NCBI GenBank assembly: GCA_029891385.1
Contig: CM057233.1
Span: forward strand, 30,238,540-30,302,539
Reading direction: 5' to 3'
Source: Erythroxylum novogranatense
Taxonomy: Eukaryota; Streptophyta; Magnoliopsida; Malpighiales; Erythroxylaceae
Length of the DNA stretch: 64,000 nucleotides
In this document: in pieces, positions 58,931 to 64,000 of the stretch
Layout of the letters: each line of letters begins with the position of its first letter
Numbering within the stretch: the first letter of the stretch is position 1
Made by a program: the position numbers and the translations under genes
The notes under the pieces: model-generated
Databases searched by the model: none
What the model saw: only the letters and a program-made list of their open reading frames with translations
Told to the model about the DNA's origin: nothing

Positions 58931-59850
58931 TACCACCTTTAAAGTCCTTTCTTTCTTAAGAGTTCTTCTTCATCAAAAATTTTTAACAATGTTTCCTTTT
59001 ATTCCTTTTACTAGTTGATGTCTCTTCCTCTTTATTTGATTCTTCTTTTTAGAATTTGAATGCCAAATTCTTTTAAAAGCATCATTTCTTTTTACATCTC
59101 TTGGAACCTCATTTCGTACATAAGAGATCAAATAAGCTCCTTCAATGGTAGTACTGCTAGATCTATGACTTCTTCTATGACCATCACTTTAGCTTCCCAC
59201 ATTTTTTAAAGTAAAGCTTCCCACATTTTTTAAAGTAACTTAAGCAACTTTCTTACTATTTTAATGTTAGAGTAAATCTTTCCGGTCGCTTGAAAGCATT
59301 AATAATATCAATAAATCTAATTTACATGCTAGATATGCTTTCATCATACTTCATTTGAAGCAATTCATATTGATGTGTTAGCACGCTAACTTTACTCTCC
59401 TTTTATTGATTTATTGCTTTATGCATAAATTTTATAATATGTTGAATTTTATGGGTCATTTCATATATAAAGGCCTTATTGAATTCATTTCTTTCCTAAT
59501 GTATAAAACCAAATGTAAAAAAGACCTTGCTATCCTAGGTTAATCTCTTATTTTAAGGATCTCGTTCCTTTTTTAGAATGGGAAACATTTCTATCATTTA
59601 TAAATTTAGTAGGAATGAACAAATCATTTAAGATTATTTCCCCCAAATCAATATTTTGGACTTTAAGAAAAATTTATTCATGTTTTCCAATAAATATAGT
59701 CATTTTTATCAAAGAAGGTGAATCTACTAATATTTTGTCCCTCTTGGTTGAATGATGATAATATGCTCCTAAATATGTCATTATGATCTTTTCAATATAA
59801 TTTTGCTAAAAAAGCTAGCCTAATAGATCCATTATGACACCATTTTTAGT
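58931..59850 (-). pseudogene. Copia element C: gag (UBN2), decayed
   Basis: Minus strand: RFTFFDKNDYIYWK (gag N-terminus, near 59690), later MTHKIQHIIKFMHKAI and SKVSVLTHQYELLQMKYDES followed by IRFIDIINAFKRPERF, matching the order of UBN2. A 26-bp direct repeat (CTTCCCACATTTTTTAAAGTAA, 59196 and 59215 area) lies in it. Numerous stops. Confidence 0.65.
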
Positions 59851-60082
59851 CTTTGATAGTACCTACTAGGGGGATGAATTGGGTGTCTATAAATTTTAAA
59901 CTAAAAGTTACTAACTTAAAATTTTAATGATCATAGTTTATAAAAGATAAAAATATGAAATAAGATAATGAATTTGAATAATGCATTTAAACAATAAAGT
60001 TAAAAGAGTAACAAAAGAGAGATGCAAATTGACTTATAATGGTTTGGAAAACAACCATTGCCTATGTCTTAAAGTTGGATTT
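59851..60082 (-). repeat. Copia element C: primer site remnant and 5' LTR, inner part
   Basis: GTCTTTGATAGTACC (59849-59863, plus strand) is a degenerate reverse complement of a tRNA-iMet primer site. Next to it 'gggggatgaattgggtg' (59871-59887) is the complement of the ATTCA-CCCCC phrase near Copia LTR ends. The LTR is cut at 60082 by the solo LTR; its outer part continues at 61401-61730, where ATTTATTATATTTGG (minus strand, about 61655-61635) could be its TATA region. Confidence 0.5.
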
Positions 60083-60310
60083 TGTTGGACCAATGGTTGG
60101 TTGACAAATTAAATCCCACTTATGTTTTGATAATAATAAAATATATAGAATTGGTTAATAAATTATTTCAGGTGTTGTGGATTGAAATAAATCAAGACAA
60201 GTTATAAATCATGGTGAAATCAATAAGGCAATAATCCTCAAACATGCTAGAGACATTAAACATGAGATTATGGGAAGATTTGATGAAATATATCCGTTGG
60301 AATAAAAAAA

Positions 60311-60535
60311 AAGTCGACCAGTATATCATAAGTCGACTAAGAAATCAAGGATCATCAGATGGGGGTTGAAACAAGTCGACTAATGTTGAACAAGTCGACT
60401 ACAAATCAACTGAATAGGAGTACTAGTCGACTATCATGTCACTAGTCGACTTAGCGAGGAGCGAAGTTAAAGCCTGTAGTGAAATATGTTAACACTAGTC
60501 GACTATAACAGCTCGACTAGTCGACTAGCACATAG
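60311..60535. repeat. Array of (T/A)AGTCGACTA palindromes in a Copia LTR
   Basis: AGTCGACT or close variants occur about nine times in 225 bp (near 60313, 60332, 60372, 60391, 60425, 60444, 60496, 60519 and 60526). Spacing is irregular and the sequence between is unrelated. The core GTCGAC would be expected about once in 4 kb by chance. The same motif is arrayed in the unrelated long LTR at 63783-63825. Confidence 0.85.
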
Positions 60536-61073
60536 AGCTGAACAAGATTTATCCGAATCATTCATAAAAAGGAAAGGAGAAAGTTAAAGAACGACTATAT
60601 GAAATTATGCAACGGCTAGGAAGGTTTACCAACGTCTATTTTCCTCTCTAAACACAATATAAAGAGTGGATGATTAAGGAATAAAGATTATTGAAGTCCA
60701 ATAAGCCAAAGTATTCCACTATTGATCCAAATTTGCTCCTTATTGCTCTTAGCTTGTTTCAAATTTGTATTGAGCATTGTTCTTTCATCTTTATCTCATT
60801 TCTCTTGCTAGTTGAGTGATTAGTGAAAAGTCACTTGTAAAGTTAGGATTTGTGCCGGAAAACAAATCGGTTGTAAAGGTAGCTTGAGCCGGAAATCAAG
60901 TGGTGTTGTAAGAGTTCACACTAAACTAAAAAGTGTGTAGTAAAGTAGTTTGCCAAATCCTAAGTGGGAGCTTAGGTAGAGGACGTAGGTCTTAGCACCG
61001 AACCTCTATAAAAACAGTGTTTGCTCTTCTTCCCTACTCTTTACATTTAAATTTGTTTAAATTGTTTTTGTGT

Positions 61074-61310
61074 TGGTTTGGGTGGGCCCGCACCATTGGG
61101 TTTTGTCCCGTTTGGTCACACCCACATCCCGTAGGGGGCGCTGCGCATCCCGTGAGGGCAGCGGGAGTTGAGCCGTGGGTCTTGCACCCAACAAAATCCT
61201 GAGGTCACAGGTTCGACTCCTGCTACCCCCACGGGATGCGCAGCGTCCCCTACGGGATGTGGGTGTGACCAAACGGGACAAAATCCAATGGTGCGGGCCC
61301 ACCCAAATCA
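61074..61310. mobile_element. GC-rich foldback element with a 77-nt tRNA-like core
   Basis: Left arm 61074-61153 (begins TGGTTTGGGTGGGCCC, ends GCGCATCCCGT) and right arm 61231-61310 are inverted repeats of 80 bp with three mismatches. They are flanked by TGTGT on both sides (61069-61073 and 61311-61315). The centre, 61154-61230, is 77 nt long and tRNA-like: a possible acceptor stem GGGCAGC/GCTACCC, a degenerate A box (GGGAGTTGAGCC), a stem-loop around GGGTCTTGCACCC and a perfect B box GGTTCGACTCC in a T-arm (CAGG/CCTG). Each arm also contains CATCCCGT twice. No coding capacity. It interrupts the solo LTR. Confidence 0.85.
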
Positions 61311-61500
61311 TGTGTGAATTAACTTCTGATTTTATTGTAGAGCTTTACGAAAAAGATTAAAGATCTATTCAACCCCCCCTTCTAGATCGTTTACAGATTT
61401 CTACTATAATTCTTCTTCCAAAGTCAAGAATAACCTTTATATAAGCTTTACTTAGTAAAGAACACTTTTTACAATAGGAAACAACCTCTTTAGTAAGTAA

Positions 61501-61585
61501 GAGTAAGGTTGCATACAATCGGACCTCTCCAGATCTCACACCTCTGTAAGACTGCAACTGGGTATTGATGATGATTGATTGAAGA
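61501..61585 (+). repeat. Tail sequence of an RTE LINE or related SINE
   Basis: AAGGTTGCATACAATCGGACC, split here as AAGGTTGCATAC and AATCGGACCTCTCC, followed by ACTGGGTATTGATGATGATTG, resembles the widely dispersed plant phrase 'ggttgcgtacaatcgaccctcccc ... actgggta' that ends in a short GATGAT-type repeat. Only the tail is present. Recognition is from memory. Confidence 0.45.
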
Positions 61586-62775
61586 TTTTTTCAAGGTGAA
61601 GAGGAATCTCAATGTCAATTAGAGCACCTCCCAAATATAATAAATATAAACCCTAATGGAAGCTTGCAACTTAAAATAACCATTTTATCATTTTTAATAT
61701 CAGAAAGGATCAACTCACTCAAACCGATACTGTAACACCCCACTTTCGCGTGACCCGAACTCGACATCGATGGTAATATCCGAGTACATGTCTCGCGAGG
61801 GTGGCATGCTACATCACTCAGTCAAAACCTCAATATAAATTTTTTTTGACACACAAACACACTCTATGCGAAAATCAGTGGGCAGATTGGGCTCGCTTTA
61901 TCATAACAATACACTCAACAGTATTTAGAATAACCATGTAATGTACACAAATCATAGTCATATTGGGTCCAGTTTTATGCATAAACAATTCAGTAAACAC
62001 ATTACAATCGGTAGAATTTCAATAGCCCATTTGGGGCCCATTATAACTACAAAACATTAGTTTTCCAGAAATTGTGGAATACATAATTGTATAAAAAAAG
62101 ATGGTGCTAATGCAGACGTGGACTGATCCCGACCTCTATCCTTGACTTGCATGCAGTAGGCATACTCCCGTTTGTCTAACGAGGTACCCTTCAAAGCCTG
62201 AAAAATAATTGCAAATTTTGGGTGAGTTTTGCGAACTCAGTGAGGAACCATCATCGATGGTCCACTCAATCTGTGCAACAATCACGTATATTACAAGTAT
62301 TCCACAGTTTCATATTCAAAAGTACTACATGATCGTACTCGAGCAATCTCACAGATTATTACACAATAGTACATTCAAAAGTACCACATAAGTCACATTC
62401 AGTACACTGAATCATTCATATGATTTCACGTTCAACACACTCAATTATTCATATTATGCATATGTGATGTTCATGAGATTCACTTTCCCAATTGTTACGT
62501 TGTTGTAACCGAGTGCCTGAACTGTCCCATATAGGGCTCATTAAGAGTTAAACGCGTCTTAGGAGTAGGAGAGCCCTCTGGGTATGCACTACTTCCCTTC
62601 GAGCTCAAGGCTCTTTTTCACTCGTTGAGCTTAAAACTCTGATCGGTGGCTACTCCGGTCACAACTGCCATTATGTTTCATGCATTTGTGCAATAGAGTG
62701 CATCATTCTAAATTCCCCATTCCCATTCAATTACTTTCGCATGTCATCGGAACTTAGTCCGACATCCCACATTGA

Positions 62776-63098
62776 AGCGAAGCTTTACACAATTTCATTC
62801 ATGTCCAAATACACATTTAACAGTCACAGATGTACACAGAAGCGGAGCATTTCATAATTTCATTCATGTCCAAATACACATTTATCAGTCACAGATGTAC
62901 ACAGAAGCGGAGCATTTCACAATTTCATTCATGTCCAAATACATATTTAACAGTCACAGATGTACATAGAAGCGGAGCAATTCACAATTTCATTCATGTC
63001 CAAATACACATTTATCAGTCACAGATGTACACAGAAGCGGAGCATTTCACAATTTCATTCATGTCCAAATACACATTTAACAGTCACATATGTACACA
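62776..63098 (+). repeat. 65-bp tandem repeat, five units, in the long LTR
   Basis: Units starting AGCG(G/A)AGC begin at 62776, 62841, 62906, 62971 and 63036, exactly 65 bp apart, each ending with CACAGATGTACA. They differ by few bases. Open frames across them (62772-62969 and 62830-63189) are by-products of the 65-bp period. The other two LTRs of this family have no such array. Confidence 0.95.
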
Positions 63099-63782
63099 TA
63101 ATTCATCCAATTCACAGATTCACAACCAGATAACACTTCTATGTCATAGCTCCCTAATACATCGGACACCTTCTGTCCGGAACCCATAATCAGAACACAA
63201 TCACTAACCCACCATTTTCTCCACAGTGAACATATAGTAATGGATAGAGAGAGCCATCTAGGTCACTCACCAATAGCTTCCGAGCGAATGCCTGGAAGTC
63301 CCGGCAACGTCGGTGGGGTGACATTCCAAAAACGTCTCTATAACAGTCAAAGTATATAACCATTACCAATTGTACAATCAGCCATATTTAATAATGCACA
63401 TGGAGATGTTAAAAATGTGTACAATGCATGTTCGTGACATTCCCGGTATCATTCCATAAATCTCATCACAAAATGTTCCCCTAAATTTCAGAAATTCATT
63501 GACACCAAAATTATTCAATTCGGGTCTCTATAGGTCCAAATATTGCTAAAACAATGAAGTATGTGCAGAAAATGACTAAGTCATAGTCTTTTAATCAATC
63601 CCCTCACCTTGATTCCATCCATCAATTTTAATTAAATCTCAAAAATCCACAAATTCACATGGAGGGGTAGCCAAATGTCTTACGACTCCGACGCCTCAAA
63701 AATCAAGTCAATCGGAGGTCGGACGGAAAAGTTAGAAGCAAAAGAGTGAAGAGGGGTCAGTTCAGGAAAAATACATATCCTA

Positions 63783-63825
63783 GTCGACTAGGACATGATT
63801 GTAGTCGACTAGGTCGACTACAGTG
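63783..63825. repeat. TAGTCGACTA motif array in the long LTR
   Basis: Three copies of (T)AGTCGACTA, the last two overlapping as AGTCGACTAGGTCGACTACA, lie where the LTR at 5007 has its GC-rich GGGCGAGCG array. Both are preceded by the same homologous sequence ('atc-ggttaatcggag-tcg-acg-aaaag'). Confidence 0.8.
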
Positions 63826-64000
63826 TCAACTGGAACACTCTAGTCTTTCTTTTTCCGACATTCTAATTTTCATAACTCATAATTTCTTACTCAGAACTCC
63901 AAATTGAACAAAGTTTGATATCAATTTAAATAGAAAAGAGAGCTCTACAAGTTTCATGAAGGACACAAAAACCAATTTCACCCCTAAGGATGTCAAAAAT

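Larger units (their letters stand above)
60083..61395 (+). mobile_element. Solo LTR (Copia), 1313 bp, perfect TSD
   Basis: It starts TGTTGGACCAATGG and ends CTAGATCGTTTACA. It is flanked by GATTT on both sides (60078-60082 and 61396-61400). It carries a likely promoter (CACAATATAAAGAG, about 60653-60666) and the Copia-type ending 'ctattcaaccccccc'. No internal domain or second LTR is present. The foldback at 61074-61310 lies inside it, so the LTR proper is about 1.07 kb. It lies in the LTR of Copia element C. Confidence 0.85.
61731..64000 (+). mobile_element. Long Ty3 LTR, 5' part, continuing beyond the window
   Basis: It starts TGTAACACCCCACT like the LTR at 5007 and matches it block by block: 'cgacatcgatggtaatatccgagt', 'gctacatcactcagtcaaaac', the conserved box at 62208-62262, 'gtcactcaccaatagcttccgagc', 'gtgacattcccgg', 'ctcaaaaatcaagtcaatcgga' and 'cctaaggatgtcaaaaat' at the right edge. 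Whether it is a solo LTR or belongs to a full element cannot be seen. Confidence 0.85.

Noticed and set aside
61154..61230. Functional nuclear tRNA
   Set aside because: The acceptor stem has a mismatch, the anticodon arm is not canonical and it sits between inverted arms of a mobile element.
62772..63189. Repetitive 119-aa protein, or a CRISPR-like array
   Set aside because: The 65-bp units are contiguous tandem repeats without unique spacers, in a plant LTR; the frames are by-products of the period.

Overview
The window looks like a nuclear contig from a dicot-type flowering plant. It is AT-rich, has GT-AG introns and tRNA-iMet primed Copia elements, and carries a plant LRR receptor kinase and a plastid-type DnaJ. 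The species cannot be named from the sequence. Only two host genes are well supported, both on the minus strand: an LRR-III receptor-like pseudokinase of the RKL1/RLK902 type (20212-22677, 2 exons, 651 aa) and a type-I DnaJ/Hsp40 chaperone with an N-terminal extension and a C-terminal membrane segment (45895-54854, 11 exons, 548 aa). From memory, their Arabidopsis counterparts (At3g17840 and At3g17830) are neighbours. If so, this is an ancestral gene pair pushed apart by retroelements.

Layout. 1-2.5 kb: L1-type LINE on the minus strand. 2.5-9.7 kb: Ty3 gag remnants; an Athila-like LTR and gag is split by a 4.3-kb solo LTR (5007-9307). 9.7-12.4 kb: a small foldback, a LINE 3' piece and an LTR-like repeat. 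12.4-17.4 kb: a decayed minus-strand Copia element split by a 1.2-kb solo LTR (12932-14166, perfect TSD). 17.4-19.7 kb: AT-rich DNA, an RTE LINE tail and a tRNA-derived SINE. 20.2-22.7 kb: receptor kinase. 23-29.5 kb: gene-free AT-rich DNA, a long (TTA)n tract and an Athila-like LTR. 29.5-42.6 kb: a three-level nest, in which an L1 LINE is split by a Copia element with both LTRs (31261-41132), itself split by a solo LTR (35860-39319). 45.9-54.9 kb: DnaJ gene. 55.5-61.7 kb: a second decayed minus-strand Copia element carrying a plastid-DNA scrap and a solo LTR, the latter hosting a GC-rich foldback with a tRNA-like core. 61.7-64 kb: the start of a further long LTR, running off the window.

The most unusual items are (i) the 237-bp foldback at 61074-61310, with 80-bp near-perfect arms around a 77-nt tRNA-like centre; (ii) the Copia element whose reverse transcriptase/RNase H region is replaced by an unrecognised lysine-rich and coiled-coil reading frame; (iii) arrays of short self-complementary motifs at one position of a long LTR family, with different motifs in different copies and one motif shared with an unrelated Copia LTR; and (iv) an approximately 180-bp degenerate periodicity inside those LTRs. 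Retroelement family names are inferred from motifs and LTR architecture; no searches were run.
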